From assembly GCA_903897145.1 (NCBI GenBank), contig CAIUAN010000040.1, positions 1 to 64,000 on the forward strand: DNA of 64,000 nt, read 5' to 3'. The notes beneath the pieces are model-generated. The model was not told the origin of the DNA. It ran no database searches and was given only the letters and a program-made list of their open reading frames with translations. Positions 43,835 through 53,068 of this stretch are shown here, piece by piece; the first letter of the stretch is position 1, and the number at the start of each line of letters is the position of its first letter. The position numbers were made by a program, and so were the translations under genes. This DNA is from an uncultured Bacteroidia bacterium. Lineage in GTDB: Bacteria > Bacteroidota > Bacteroidia > Bacteroidales > Prolixibacteraceae.

Positions 43835-43849
43835 GCCTTTTTGTTTTAA

Positions 43850-43878
43850 TTGATTATTGACGTTATAGACTATATTTG
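43850..43878 (+). promoter_or_regulatory. Consensus Bacteroidota promoter of the acyltransferase gene
   Basis: TTG (43850-43852), an 18-base spacer and TATATTTG (43871-43878) fit the -33/-7 consensus of the Bacteroidota primary sigma factor. It predicts a leader of about 70 bases before the ATG at 43958. Confidence 0.6.
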
Positions 43879-43957
43879 ACCATTATGTTAACCCTGTAAC
43901 TTAGTTAATTTTCATTCTTTGGCAATCCAATAGAATGGGTACTCATACTTTAAATAA

Positions 43958-45124
43958 ATGCTAAGAACACCAAAGATAGAAATACCTACTGAAAACCAGT
44001 CTTTTATAACAAAGGAAAAATTATTTGGTCTTGATTTTCTCAGAGCGCTAGCCATTACTATTGTTGTTATGTTTCATAACCAAGGGTTCTTCCAGCATCC
44101 CGATTGGTTGGCTTATATCGTAAAATTTGGATGGATAGGGGTTGATCTATTCTTTGCTTTAAGTGGATTCCTAATAGCTTCACAGCTGTTTGAAAAAGTT
44201 AATCAGGGTAAAAAAGTTTCATTCAAAGACTTTTTTATCAAACGGTTTTTTCGAATTGTCCCGGCCTACCTTTTTGTCGTAGTGGTCTACTTAAGCATTC
44301 CTGAACTGCGCGAGCATGGGGCTCCTGCTCCCTATTGGAAATTCCTCACCTTTACCCAGAATCTTGGCCTTGATACGCGAACTCAAGGAGCTTTTTCTCA
44401 TGCATGGTCCCTTTGTGTAGAGGAGCAATTTTACTTATTCTTTCCAATTATATTGATTGCTCTTGCTTATTTTAAAGCCATAAAGAAGGGATTTATTGTC
44501 CTTATAGCCGTTTTTTTACTTGGTTCTTTCGCAAGGCTATACGCTTGGAATGTAATGGTCTCCCCATTTAAAGGGACGAATCTTTTTGGAGCTAATTGGA
44601 TGGAATGGATCTATTATCCAACATATTCGCGTCTGGATGGGTTGCTTATTGGGATATTAATCGCTGGTATTTTTCAGTTTAGACCCCGAATAAGAGAATC
44701 GCTAAGCCATCTTGGCAATTGGACACTTGTTATTGCTCTTTCTGTTTTAACGGTCGCGAATATGGTATGTTTGGAAGAGCGATCGTTTAACCTCTGCATG
44801 TATGGATTCCTCTTGGCGGATTTGGGTTGTGGCTTTTTAGTGCTTTGGGCTATAAGTCCCACTAGCTTTATTTTCAATTTTAATTCTTCGTTTATTTCTA
44901 ATCTAGCTATGCTCTCTTATTCGATCTATCTGGTTCATAAAATGTCTATCCATTTTGTTCAAGAGCAGTTGTTCAAATTTGAACTTCCAAAAGATAGCCC
45001 TATAATGTTGTTATTCTCTATGCTCTTTACCGTTTTTGTCGCTTTTTTACTTCACTATTTTATTGAAAAGCCGTTCATGAAATTAAGAGTTAGACTCTTG
45101 CAACGATCAGAAGTACCGAAATAA
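43958..45124 (+). CDS. Acyltransferase 3 family membrane protein (OafA/YrhL-like)
   Basis: The 388-residue protein has about ten membrane segments. LFGLDFLRALAITIVVMFHN is the opening with the conserved catalytic-type His, WIGVDLFFALSGFLIASQLF is the 'FFxLSGFL' block, and FFIKRFFRIVPAYLFVVVVY and HAWSLCVEEQFYLFFPIILI are further landmarks. These proteins O-acetylate or otherwise acylate extracellular sugars such as O-antigen, capsule or peptidoglycan. It is divergent from the kelch-wHTH pair and has its own promoter, so it could be a target of those regulators, but that is only positional inference. Confidence 0.92.
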   Translation: MLRTPKIEIPTENQSFITKEKLFGLDFLRALAITIVVMFHNQGFFQHPDWLAYIVKFGWIGVDLFFALSGFLIASQLFEKVNQGKKVSFKDFFIKRFFRIVPAYLFVVVVYLSIPELREHGAPAPYWKFLTFTQNLGLDTRTQGAFSHAWSLCVEEQFYLFFPIILIALAYFKAIKKGFIVLIAVFLLGSFARLYAWNVMVSPFKGTNLFGANWMEWIYYPTYSRLDGLLIGILIAGIFQFRPRIRESLSHLGNWTLVIALSVLTVANMVCLEERSFNLCMYGFLLADLGCGFLVLWAISPTSFIFNFNSSFISNLAMLSYSIYLVHKMSIHFVQEQLFKFELPKDSPIMLLFSMLFTVFVAFLLHYFIEKPFMKLRVRLLQRSEVPK

Positions 45125-45211
45125 ACGTTTTAATAATTCGAGGATTTTCATACTGAACGTTTTTGGATCAGTAAACCGTTAACTCATTGTTTATAATGGT
45201 TTTAAATTATG

Positions 45212-45241
45212 TTGGCAGTTTCTTAGCAGTGATATTTTTTG
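45212..45241 (+). promoter_or_regulatory. Promoter-like element of the 139-residue membrane protein
   Basis: TTG at 45212-45214 is followed after 18 bases by TATTTTTTG (one T longer than TAnnTTTG). The ATG at 45287 is 45 bases downstream. Confidence 0.35.
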
Positions 45242-45286
45242 TTTAATTTTAAGTCCAATCATTTAATCACTTAAAATCAGTGTAAA

Positions 45287-45706
45287 ATGGAAAAGTCAAG
45301 TAAAGTTGGAGCCCAGATTTACGGTTATGCGGTATGCTTAATTGCGGTGATTACTTTATTAATCACCATCACCACCTTTGTAAATGCTTATTTTGATCTT
45401 CAAGATCCGTTGCATGCTGGTTGGCAACCACAAGGTTCGCCAAGCTTAGCATCGTATGAGAATTACAAGATGGATGTTTTAAAGAGTACTCAAAAGGGTG
45501 AGGGAGCAGCTCAGAGCTCTTATGTGCCTGATGAGAAAACATTGCTTGCGATGTATGAGTCGGCAAAGAATGACAAAATTCAGTCCTCGAAACTTTCGGC
45601 TCATCGTTCGATGACCATTAGCATCATGCTGATCATTATTTGCACGACACTATTTATCACCCACTGGCGTTGGATGCAAAAAGTTGCGAAGTCCGTTTCT
45701 GCATAA
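45287..45706 (+). CDS. Small two-span membrane protein of unknown function
   Basis: The 139-residue protein has one membrane segment at about 10-33 (YGYAVCLIAVITLLITITTF) and one near 108-125 (TISIMLIIICTTLFITHW). A hydrophilic loop of about 70 residues lies between them (DPLHAGWQPQGSPSLASYEN). I recognise no family. It appears monocistronic and is convergent with the GNAT gene. GAAGTCCG (45688-45695) and CGGACTTC (45718-45725) form an inverted pair around its stop codon. Confidence 0.65.
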   Translation: MEKSSKVGAQIYGYAVCLIAVITLLITITTFVNAYFDLQDPLHAGWQPQGSPSLASYENYKMDVLKSTQKGEGAAQSSYVPDEKTLLAMYESAKNDKIQSSKLSAHRSMTISIMLIIICTTLFITHWRWMQKVAKSVSA

Positions 45707-45752
45707 AGCGAAGGGTTCGGACTTCTCACACGATTAAAGATTATGGTCTTGG

Positions 45753-46298
45753 TTATTTATCCAGAAAATTCTTCTGGAGTAGACTGTATTGCTTCAGATC
45801 AAAAAACGTATCGTGGTACCTTTCTCCACTTCGTTCAACTCCTTCAAAGGTAAATCCTAGCTTCTGGGCTATTTTTTCGCTTGATTCATTGCCCACAGCA
45901 CATCGAATTGTTATGCGGTTTAGCTTCATTTTTTCGAACCCAATTTCGATCATTTTCTCACAACATCTGGTGATGATCCCACGTCCTCTAGCCTCACCGA
46001 TTAGCCAATAGCCTAGTTCGGTCTTTTCGTTTACGCGATCGGTTTTGTGAAAGCCAATCACACCAACAAAGGTTCCTTGGTGCCAAATCATATATTCTTC
46101 GTTGAATGTCTGATCGCGGTTTTCGATGATTTGTTGAATAAACTTCTCACTGTCTAATAGCTCTTTGGTCTGATCGACAAACGGAAGCCAGGTGCGCAAG
46201 TTTGTTCTATTCTCATCAATGGCAGTAAACAACGTGTTCGCATCACTAAAGGCAATGCGCTCAAGTAAGATCTCATGCGATACGACGATACTTTGCAT
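45753..46298 (-). CDS. GNAT N-acetyltransferase (RimJ/RimL-like)
   Basis: The 181-residue protein has the RimJ/RimL pattern: LERIAFSDANTLFTAIDENR, then VGVIGFHKTDRVNEKTELGY and WLIGEARGRGIITRCC, the acetyl-CoA pyrophosphate loop (RGRGI). IRCAVGNESSEKIAQKLGFT is the typical motif B region. It probably N-acetylates a ribosomal protein, peptide or small amine in the cytoplasm. It lies directly downstream of the pgk terminator and probably depends on read-through or its own weak promoter. Confidence 0.92.
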   Translation of the reverse strand: MQSIVVSHEILLERIAFSDANTLFTAIDENRTNLRTWLPFVDQTKELLDSEKFIQQIIENRDQTFNEEYMIWHQGTFVGVIGFHKTDRVNEKTELGYWLIGEARGRGIITRCCEKMIEIGFEKMKLNRITIRCAVGNESSEKIAQKLGFTFEGVERSGERYHDTFFDLKQYSLLQKNFLDK

Positions 46299-46310
46299 CT
46301 GTAAAGGTCT

Positions 46311-46342
46311 AAAAAAACCCGGATAGTAGATATCCGGGTTTT
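46311..46342 (-). terminator. Intrinsic terminator of pgk
   Basis: Arms 46314-46325 (AAAACCCGGATA) and 46331-46342 (TATCCGGGTTTT) are a perfect 12-bp stem with a 5-base loop, followed in the minus direction by a seven-base T-tract. It starts 23 bases past the pgk stop codon. Confidence 0.88.
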
Positions 46343-46365
46343 AATATGATTTTAAATAGAATCGC

Positions 46366-47559
46366 TTAGTCTAAAACTGCAGCAATACCCGGAAGAACTT
46401 TGCCTTCGAGGTATTCTAGCATAGCACCCCCCGCAGTAGAGATATATGAAACTTGATCAGCAATGCCAAATTTGTTAACGGCAGCAACAGAATCACCTCC
46501 ACCTACAAGAGAGAAAGCCCCTTTGCTTGTTGCTTCAACGATCGCATCCCCAATGGCTCTCGTGCCAGTGGCAAACTTATCCATCTCAAATACTCCAACT
46601 GGACCATTCCAAAGAATGGTATTCGACTCGCTAATAACTTTTTTGAAGATCGCAATGGTCTCTGGTCCAACATCTAATCCTTCCCATCCATCGCTGATGT
46701 TTTTTGATGGAACAACACGTGAATTAGCAGTCTCGGAGAAATCGTCGGCTTCAACGGTGTCAACAGCCAAAATAATCTTAACTCCCTTTTTCTCCGCTTT
46801 GTCAAGAATCTCCAAAGCTAATCCAAGGTATTCGTCCTCACAAAGTGATCTTCCGATCTTTCCCCCTTGGGCCTTCATAAAGGTATATGTCATTCCGCCA
46901 CCAATGATTAGGTTGTCGACGCTATTGAGTAAATTTTCAATAATTGTAATCTTAGACGATACTTTAGAGCCACCCATAATAGCCGTAAATGGTCTCTTAG
47001 GTGCTTTTAGTACTTTGTCTAAGCTTTTCACTTCACTGTCGACTAAGTAGCCAAATAATTTATCGTTTGGAAAATATTGTGCAATGACAGCTGTTGAAGC
47101 ATGAGCGCGATGAGCGGTGCCAAATGCATCGTTGATCCAGCAGTCACCATTTGCCGCTAACTCTTTTGCAAAAGCGGCATCTCCACCTTCTTCTTCAGGA
47201 TGAAAACGAAGGTTTTCAAGGACCAAAACTTCGCCTGGTTTTAGACTGTCGGCGATATTTTTTGTCGCAGCGCCAACGCAATCAGGGGCTACCTTAATTT
47301 CAATTCCACCAAGTAAGGTTGAAAGGTGAGGCACCAGATGCTTCATAGAGAACTTATCTTCTGGTCCTTTTTTAGGACGGCCTAGATGCGACATAATAAT
47401 TGCAGAGCCGCCATTGTCAATCACTTGCCGAATGGTTGGCAGTGCAGCAGTCATCCTGGTGTCGTCAGTAATGTTGAAATTTTCATCCAACGGAACATTA
47501 AAGTCTACGCGGATAAGGGCCTTCTTGCCCGAGAAGTTGTATTTTTCAATCGTCTGCAT
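46366..47559 (-). CDS. pgk: Phosphoglycerate kinase
   Basis: At 397 residues it is standard length. [33 protein letters not shown] and [14 protein letters not shown] are the N-domain substrate motifs; [17 protein letters not shown] opens the nucleotide half, and [17 protein letters not shown] and [16 protein letters not shown] bind ATP. It transfers phosphate from 1,3-bisphosphoglycerate to ADP in glycolysis. It has its own promoter and terminator. Confidence 0.98.
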   Translation of the reverse strand: MQTIEKYNFSGKKALIRVDFNVPLDENFNITDDTRMTAALPTIRQVIDNGGSAIIMSHLGRPKKGPEDKFSMKHLVPHLSTLLGGIEIKVAPDCVGAATKNIADSLKPGEVLVLENLRFHPEEEGGDAAFAKELAANGDCWINDAFGTAHRAHASTAVIAQYFPNDKLFGYLVDSEVKSLDKVLKAPKRPFTAIMGGSKVSSKITIIENLLNSVDNLIIGGGMTYTFMKAQGGKIGRSLCEDEYLGLALEILDKAEKKGVKIILAVDTVEADDFSETANSRVVPSKNISDGWEGLDVGPETIAIFKKVISESNTILWNGPVGVFEMDKFATGTRAIGDAIVEATSKGAFSLVGGGDSVAAVNKFGIADQVSYISTAGGAMLEYLEGKVLPGIAAVLD

Positions 47560-47586
47560 TTTCTAATACTTTAGTAAAAAGATCAT

Positions 47587-47594
47587 CAAAGATA
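47587..47594 (-). promoter_or_regulatory. -7 element (TATCTTTG) of pgk
   Basis: On the minus strand this is TATCTTTG, a perfect TAnnTTTG match, 27 bases before the pgk ATG. The -33 position lacks TTG. Confidence 0.45.
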
Positions 47595-47738
47595 GGTAAA
47601 ATTGTCGGTAGGCGTATTTATGTTGATTACATTTATCGGTTAATTTAATCCATTCTTAACAAATCTTCCTACTTTTGAAGGCTTTCACAAGCAAGAAGAT
47701 TAGGTTTTGTTTTTATCAAAAATAATGGCGAAAAGCGG

Positions 47739-48863
47739 ATGCAATTTAAAGCAGTAATTGGACAAAAGAGTACGAAACAAAAACTTATTCAAGCTTTTGC
47801 TGAGGATCGAATACCTCATGCCCAGCTTTTTGTCGGCCCTCTAGGAAATGGCAAGATTGCTCTTGCCGTAGCTTATGCGCAATATATTAATTGCACCAAT
47901 AGGCAGCATAACGACTCATGCGGTGAGTGCGGCTCTTGTCGTAAAATATCGCAATATATCCATCCAGATCTTCATTTTACCCTTCCAGTTATCAAGACTT
48001 CTACGATTGATAAGCCCACAACGAACGATTATATCGCTAAGTGGCGTCCCTATTTCCAAGAGAATCCTTATCCTCAGTATGAAAAATGGATGCAAATTAT
48101 TGCGGAGGAGAATAAACAAGGTTCCATATTTGTATTTGAAGCGAAAGAATTAATCCGAAAGCTTAATCAGAAATCGTATGAGGCCGATTACAAGGTTTCA
48201 ATAATCTGGTTAGCCGAGACCATGAATGATGAATGTGCCAATAAAATTCTTAAGATTTTAGAAGAGCCGCCGGCGAAGACTTTATTTATTCTTATTTCAG
48301 AATCAGAGGAGAAGCTCCTTAGCACCATTCGATCTCGTTGTCAGCTAGTTCGGATACCAAAAATCTCAGAATCTGAGTTAGCTGCGGCGATCGCACCTTT
48401 AGTCGCTTCAACCACTAGCAATCCATCGACGATTGCTCGATTATCGAAGGGAAACTATTTCTTAGCCCTTGAATTGATGGAGCAAGATGAGCAACGAAAT
48501 TATAACTTTACTCAGTTTGCGAATTTAATGCGCAATGGTTACGGTCGAAAGCTTCAAGAGATCTTATCGTGGTCGGAAGAGATTGCAGGCATTGGCCGGG
48601 TCAAACAAATGGCGATGTTGAAATATTGTGGAGAGCTATTACGCGAGAATTTCATCTCTAATTTTAAAGAGCCGAGTTTGATTTTTATGGATGATCAAGA
48701 GCTGGCGTTCTCCAGTAAATTTGCCCCATTTATCAATGAAAAAAATGTCATAGGATTATTTAATGAATTTGAAAAGGCTTATTTCGATATCTCTAAAAAT
48801 GGGAATGCAAAACTTATTTTTACCGATCTTGGGTTGAAAGTTTCAAAATTAATCAGACTTTAA
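47739..48863 (+). CDS. holB: DNA polymerase III delta' subunit
   Basis: The 374-residue protein has the clamp-loader layout: DRIPHAQLFVGPLGNGK (P-loop-like, residues 33-39), a four-Cys zinc finger (Cys52, 61, 64, 67; CGECGSCRKI), SYEADYKVSIIWLAETMNDE and CANKILKILEEPPAKTLFIL, and the arginine-finger sensor LLSTIRSRCQLV. The P-loop ends GK-Ile instead of GKT/S, which suggests weak or no ATP hydrolysis, as is usual for delta'. It works with the clamp loader at the replication fork. In Bacteroidota this gene commonly precedes ricT and gldH, as here. Confidence 0.93.
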   Translation: MQFKAVIGQKSTKQKLIQAFAEDRIPHAQLFVGPLGNGKIALAVAYAQYINCTNRQHNDSCGECGSCRKISQYIHPDLHFTLPVIKTSTIDKPTTNDYIAKWRPYFQENPYPQYEKWMQIIAEENKQGSIFVFEAKELIRKLNQKSYEADYKVSIIWLAETMNDECANKILKILEEPPAKTLFILISESEEKLLSTIRSRCQLVRIPKISESELAAAIAPLVASTTSNPSTIARLSKGNYFLALELMEQDEQRNYNFTQFANLMRNGYGRKLQEILSWSEEIAGIGRVKQMAMLKYCGELLRENFISNFKEPSLIFMDDQELAFSSKFAPFINEKNVIGLFNEFEKAYFDISKNGNAKLIFTDLGLKVSKLIRL

Positions 48864-48916
48864 GGTTTCCATAGGATTTAGGCTCTGTTACTTCCCTTAT
48901 TTCCGATTAGATTCAC

Positions 48917-48924
48917 TATTTTTG
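48917..48924 (+). promoter_or_regulatory. -7 element (TATTTTTG) ahead of ricT-gldH
   Basis: It is a perfect TAnnTTTG match, 68 bases before the ricT ATG. The -33 region has no TTG. Confidence 0.4.
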
Positions 48925-48992
48925 TATGGTTCATTCTTAAATTAGGTGATCGGTATGCGATCATAGCATATAAATCTTTACATCTCAACGGT

Positions 48993-50138
48993 ATGAATAC
49001 TCCTGAAAAGATCGCCAGAGGTTGTTCCGCTACTGCGAACGTGGTTGGTTGTGCAAAATTGAATGTCTACGATTGGCTTCACGACATTAAAAGTGTCGCC
49101 AATACAAGGAATATCGTTGAGATTCGGTTTAAAAATACACGCAAGGATTATTATCAAAATACCGATGGCTTAGACCTTAAAGTGGGAGATATGGTTGCTG
49201 TAGAGGCTAGTCCAGGTCATGATATTGGAATGGTTTCATTGGTTGGTGATTTGGTACTTAAACAGTTGAAGCGGCATAAGATAACACTCATTGATGGTCA
49301 ATTACGGAAGGTTTATCGTCTTGCAAAGCCAACTGACCTTGAGAAATGGGAAGAGGCCATTGCTTGCGAGCATGCCACGATGCTTAAGGCACGGAAAATT
49401 GCGGAGGAGCTTAAGCTGGATATGAAGATTGGAGATGTCGAATATCAAGGGGATAAGACCAAGGCGATCTTCTATTATATCGCCGATGATCGTGTCGATT
49501 TTCGACAACTTATTCGCGATTATGCCGATGCATTTAAAATTAGAATCGAGATGAAGCAGATTGGAGCTCGACAAGAGGCTGCTCGCATTGGAGGGATAGG
49601 ACCTTGTGGACGTGAACTTTGTTGTAGCTCATGGATCACGAACTTTGTTTCAGTCTCAACAACGGCTGCTCGTTATCAGGAGATCTCGCTCAATCCGCAA
49701 AAGTTAGCTGGCCAATGCGGAAAGTTGAAGTGTTGTCTTAACTTTGAGCTTGACGCATATATTGATGCGCAAAAGAATTTTCCGTCGACCAATATTCAAT
49801 TAGAGACTGAAAAGGGGACGTATAACTACCTTAAAGCCGATATTTTTAAAGGTGTTTTTTGGTATGTAAGGGCCGATAATCAGCCAGGAAGTTTGGTGGC
49901 TATCTCAGTTGATAAAGTCAAAGAGATTCAGCTGCTCAATCGGAGTGGGAAAAGAGTTGAACAGTTAATTAATGAAGCTTTACCGCTTTCCGAAGCGGAA
50001 ACCCATACGTATCAGAGTGCCGTTGGAGATGAGCGGATTGATCGGTTTGATCCGGAGGCTAAGTTTCATCGCAAAAAAAGACATAGTGCAGTTTTAACAA
50101 GAAAACCAAAATTATCGAATGAAGATCAAGGAATATAA
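48993..50138 (+). CDS. ricT: PSP1/RicT (YaaT) family protein
   Basis: The 381-residue protein carries the PSP1 domain. DLKVGDMVAVEASPGHDIG, KLDMKIGDVEYQGDKTKAIF and YYIADDRVDFRQLIRD are followed by the Cys motifs GIGPCGRELCCSSW and LAGQCGKLKCCLNFE. In Bacillus the homologous Cys residues bind Fe-S clusters in the RicAFT complex, which controls RNA maturation and development. Here the role is probably in RNA processing or cell-surface control. The C-terminal tail is basic (HRKKRHSAVLTRKPKL). It overlaps gldH by 20 bases, so the two are translationally coupled. Confidence 0.93.
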   Translation: MNTPEKIARGCSATANVVGCAKLNVYDWLHDIKSVANTRNIVEIRFKNTRKDYYQNTDGLDLKVGDMVAVEASPGHDIGMVSLVGDLVLKQLKRHKITLIDGQLRKVYRLAKPTDLEKWEEAIACEHATMLKARKIAEELKLDMKIGDVEYQGDKTKAIFYYIADDRVDFRQLIRDYADAFKIRIEMKQIGARQEAARIGGIGPCGRELCCSSWITNFVSVSTTAARYQEISLNPQKLAGQCGKLKCCLNFELDAYIDAQKNFPSTNIQLETEKGTYNYLKADIFKGVFWYVRADNQPGSLVAISVDKVKEIQLLNRSGKRVEQLINEALPLSEAETHTYQSAVGDERIDRFDPEAKFHRKKRHSAVLTRKPKLSNEDQGI

Positions 50139-50631
50139 TAGGTCGCTTCGGTCTAATCTGCCATTAATTATTGGGCTGATGATGATCGTACTCGTTTCAA
50201 TTTCGACCTCCTGCAAACAAAAATCTGTCTATGAGAGTTACCACCGCATAACACAATCAGCTTGGAATCAAGATACAATCTTGGTCTTTGACTTGAATAT
50301 ACCAGATCCTAAGAAGGTTTATAATCTCTCGTTTATGGTGCGTAATGAGGGGCGATATAACTATAGTAATCTCTGGCTTTTTATTGCCATTACGCCTCCT
50401 ACCGGGAAAGTCACAACAGATACTTTGGAGCTTGCACTTGCTAAGCCTACCGGAGAATGGCTTGGCAGTGGATTACACGATCTTTACGATCGAAAATACC
50501 CCTACAAGCAGACTATATTTTTTCCGGAAGTTGGCAAATATACCATCTCCGTTCGTCAAGGGATGCGCACCCCCAATGGTGTTCTGAAAGGAATCCATGA
50601 TTTTGGTGTGGCATTAGATAAAGCATTGTAA
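50119..50631 (+). CDS. gldH: Gliding motility lipoprotein GldH
   Basis: The 170-residue protein has a membrane signal and lipobox (VSISTSC), then QKSVYESYHRITQSAWNQDT, typical of GldH. The rest is a beta-rich domain (YNLSFMVRNEGRYNYSNLWL, DLYDRKYPYKQTIFFPEVG). GldH is one of the envelope lipoproteins needed for gliding and for stable type IX secretion in Flavobacterium; it is retained in many non-gliders. It overlaps ricT, and trmB follows 22 bases later. Confidence 0.92.
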   Translation: MKIKEYNRSLRSNLPLIIGLMMIVLVSISTSCKQKSVYESYHRITQSAWNQDTILVFDLNIPDPKKVYNLSFMVRNEGRYNYSNLWLFIAITPPTGKVTTDTLELALAKPTGEWLGSGLHDLYDRKYPYKQTIFFPEVGKYTISVRQGMRTPNGVLKGIHDFGVALDKAL

Positions 50632-50653
50632 ATTAAAATAGAACATCCGCAGA

Positions 50654-51415
50654 ATGAGTAAAAACAAACTGGCCAAGTTTGCAGAATTAAATACTTTTGG
50701 CCACGTTATTCAGCTATCATACCGCTCATTAATCGATGAGGGTTTTGCGCTAAAAGGAAATTGGAATCGCGACTTTTTCAAAAATGATAATCCCATTGTT
50801 TTAGAGCTTGGATGCGGGAAAGGTGAATATACCGTTGGATTGGCAAAGCTATTTCCAGAAAAGAATTTTATCGGCATCGATATCAAGGGATCACGGATGT
50901 GGTCAGGGGCGAAGGAGGCCTTTCAAAATGACCTCCACAACTGTGGATTTGTTAGAACGAATATTGAACTTCTTTGGCTTTTTTTTGGAGCCGGAGAGAT
51001 TTCAGAGATCTGGATAACGTTCCCTGATCCGCAGATGAAACGTACGAATAAAAGGCTTACGGCCATTCGATTTTTAGATCTCTATCATACCATTCTTCAG
51101 CCGCGAGGAGTGATTCATTTGAAGACCGATAGTGTGTTTTTATACCAATATACTCAAGCAACTATCGAAGTAAATAACTTCGAAATTGCTTTAGAAACAG
51201 ATGATCTATATGCTTCCGGATTAGCCGATGAGATTTTAAGTATCAGCACCGCTTACGAACAGCAATGGTTGGAACGAGGGAAGACGATTAAATACCTTCA
51301 GTATATTCCACATGGAACCAATCTTGTTGAACCTGAGGTAGACCTTGAATTTGATGATTATAGAAGTTATGGAAGAAGTTATACGAATCGAGATCATATA
51401 GAAACGAAGAACTAA
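50654..51415 (+). CDS. trmB: tRNA (guanine-N7-)-methyltransferase
   Basis: The 253-residue protein shows the SAM motif PIVLELGCGKGEYTVGLA, NFIGIDIKGSRMWSGAKEA, the TrmB signature ISEIWITFPDPQMKRTNKRL, and PRGVIHLKTDSVF. It methylates G46 in tRNA variable loops. It is about 30 residues longer than the common form, mostly at the C-terminus (VDLEFDDYRSYGRSYTNRD). The next gene starts at the base after its stop codon. Confidence 0.94.
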   Translation: MSKNKLAKFAELNTFGHVIQLSYRSLIDEGFALKGNWNRDFFKNDNPIVLELGCGKGEYTVGLAKLFPEKNFIGIDIKGSRMWSGAKEAFQNDLHNCGFVRTNIELLWLFFGAGEISEIWITFPDPQMKRTNKRLTAIRFLDLYHTILQPRGVIHLKTDSVFLYQYTQATIEVNNFEIALETDDLYASGLADEILSISTAYEQQWLERGKTIKYLQYIPHGTNLVEPEVDLEFDDYRSYGRSYTNRDHIETKN

Positions 51416-51751
51416 ATGGAGGCGGATTTTTTTCAGCGCGTTTTTGAGGTGGCTCGTATGATTCCATTGGGACGTGTCACCAGTTACGGAGCTATTGCCC
51501 GTTGTCTGGGAAGTGCAGGCTCATCTCGTATGGTAGGATGGGCGATGAATCTGTCGCATCATCAACCGATTTATGTTCCTGCTCATCGTGTGGTCAATCG
51601 GAATGGACTTTTAACCGGCAAGATGCATTTTTCCTCTCCTACAGCGATGGAAGAGTTGCTTCAGAATGAAGGTGTGCGTGTAGAGAAAGATCGTGTGGTA
51701 GATTTTAATCATCTTTTCTGGGATCCAATGGTTGAACTCAGTGAACATTGA
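51416..51751 (+). CDS. Alkyltransferase-like protein (MGMT family, no active-site Cys)
   Basis: The 111-residue protein matches the DNA-binding domain of O6-alkylguanine transferases: VARMIPLGRVTSYGAIARCL, GSSRMVGWAMNLSHHQ and then VPAHRVVNRNGLLTGK. The methyl-accepting PCHR is PAHR here, so it cannot remove the alkyl group itself. Such ATL proteins bind O6-alkylguanine and recruit nucleotide excision repair. The ATG immediately follows the trmB stop (TAAATG), so the genes are co-translated. Confidence 0.9.
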   Translation: MEADFFQRVFEVARMIPLGRVTSYGAIARCLGSAGSSRMVGWAMNLSHHQPIYVPAHRVVNRNGLLTGKMHFSSPTAMEELLQNEGVRVEKDRVVDFNHLFWDPMVELSEH

Positions 51752-51883
51752 TCGTCTATTCAGGCTTGAAATAGTAACACTGAAGAAGTTGAAAATTTTT
51801 GAAGTTTGAATTAATAATACGTTTAAAATAAGTCAGATATAGAATCTGCTGTTGTAAAAAATAATCTTAAAGCATTACAAAAA

Positions 51884-52975
51884 ATGGCCGTAATACCAAA
51901 AACAATAACAGACATCCTAAAAAATGTCGTCTTTCCAGGAACTACCGACAATATTGTCGATTTAGAGATGGTTCAAGAGATAAGGACTGCTGGAAATCGG
52001 ATTAGCTTTACGTTGGTCTTTGGTCGTGATACCGATCCGAATATCAAAGCGGTATCAGAGGCTTGTGTGACCGAGATAGAGCGTGCCATTGGGACCGATT
52101 ACGACCTGCTGATAACACCGAAAGGGAAGCATCGGATGTCGGCTCCAGTTTTGCCAGGGGTTAAAAATATCATTGCTGTGGCATCTGGCAAAGGTGGCGT
52201 AGGCAAATCTACTGTAGCGGTAAATCTTGCGGTAGCACTGGCTAAAGCAGGAGGTAAGGTTGGGTTGATCGATGCGGATATCTTTGGCCCCTCAATTCCT
52301 AAGATGTTTGGAGAAGAGAATACTCAGCCACTTATGGAGTCTGTTGAGGGACGGGATATGATTATTCCAATTGAGAAATTTGGAGTAAAAATACTCTCCA
52401 TTGGATTCTTCGGCAATAAAGATAATGCGTTAGTGTGGCGAGGACCAGTGGCGTCGAATGCTTTAAAACAATTGATTGTTCAAGGTATGTGGGGAGATCT
52501 TGATTATTTACTGATTGATTTGCCTCCAGGCACAAGCGACATTCATCTGACCATTGTTCAAACTCTGCCAGTTACTGGAAGTGTTATTGTAACAACGCCT
52601 CAAGATGTCGCCTTGGTAGATGTTATTAAGGGAGTATCTATGTTTAGAAGTAAGGCTATTGAAGTTCCAGTATTAGGTATTGTAGAGAATATGTCGTGGT
52701 TTACACCGGAAGAACTTCCAGACAATAAATATTATATCTTTGGTAAAGACGGAGGTAAAAATTTAGCGCAAGAATTGGAACTTCCATTCTTAGGCCAGAT
52801 ACCTATTGTGATGAGTATTCGCGAAGGAGGCGATAGTGGCATTCCGGTGGCATGGAATGATGATACAGCTGCGGCTGATGCATTTCAATTATTAGCTACC
52901 AATGTAATTGAGCAATTAGATTATAGAAATGAGAACTTACGACCAACAGAAAGGGTTAGAATAAAAAAATCATAA
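51884..52975 (+). CDS. mrp: Mrp/ApbC-type P-loop Fe-S carrier ATPase
   Basis: The 363-residue protein has an N-terminal MIP18-like domain (ILKNVVFPGTTDNIVDLEMV) and a deviant Walker A, IIAVASGKGGVGKST. GLIDADIFGPSIPKMFG, LLIDLPPGTSDIHLTIVQ and IVTTPQDVALVDVIKG are typical of Mrp. ENMSWFTPEELPDNKYYIFG replaces the Cys-rich region seen in some members, so there is no CxxC here. It probably delivers Fe-S clusters to target enzymes in the cytoplasm. It may have its own promoter, as there are 132 bases ahead of it. Confidence 0.95.
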   Translation: MAVIPKTITDILKNVVFPGTTDNIVDLEMVQEIRTAGNRISFTLVFGRDTDPNIKAVSEACVTEIERAIGTDYDLLITPKGKHRMSAPVLPGVKNIIAVASGKGGVGKSTVAVNLAVALAKAGGKVGLIDADIFGPSIPKMFGEENTQPLMESVEGRDMIIPIEKFGVKILSIGFFGNKDNALVWRGPVASNALKQLIVQGMWGDLDYLLIDLPPGTSDIHLTIVQTLPVTGSVIVTTPQDVALVDVIKGVSMFRSKAIEVPVLGIVENMSWFTPEELPDNKYYIFGKDGGKNLAQELELPFLGQIPIVMSIREGGDSGIPVAWNDDTAAADAFQLLATNVIEQLDYRNENLRPTERVRIKKS

Positions 52976-53068
52976 CCTCATCAGAACTCTTTTTAACTTT
53001 ACCAAAATAATTTATGGTTTGGATGGGTTTGATGATGAAGAGATGCATATCCTGGATATAAAGAGATA

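Noticed and set aside
43605-43957. Possible small RNA in the 353-base divergent gap
   Set aside because: There is a small palindrome but no promoter-hairpin-terminator set that would define an RNA separate from the two flanking genes.
46463-47050. 195-codon plus-strand open frame opposite pgk
   Set aside because: It lies fully antisense to a clear phosphoglycerate kinase. Low-complexity Ser/Pro composition and no family match mark it as a shadow.
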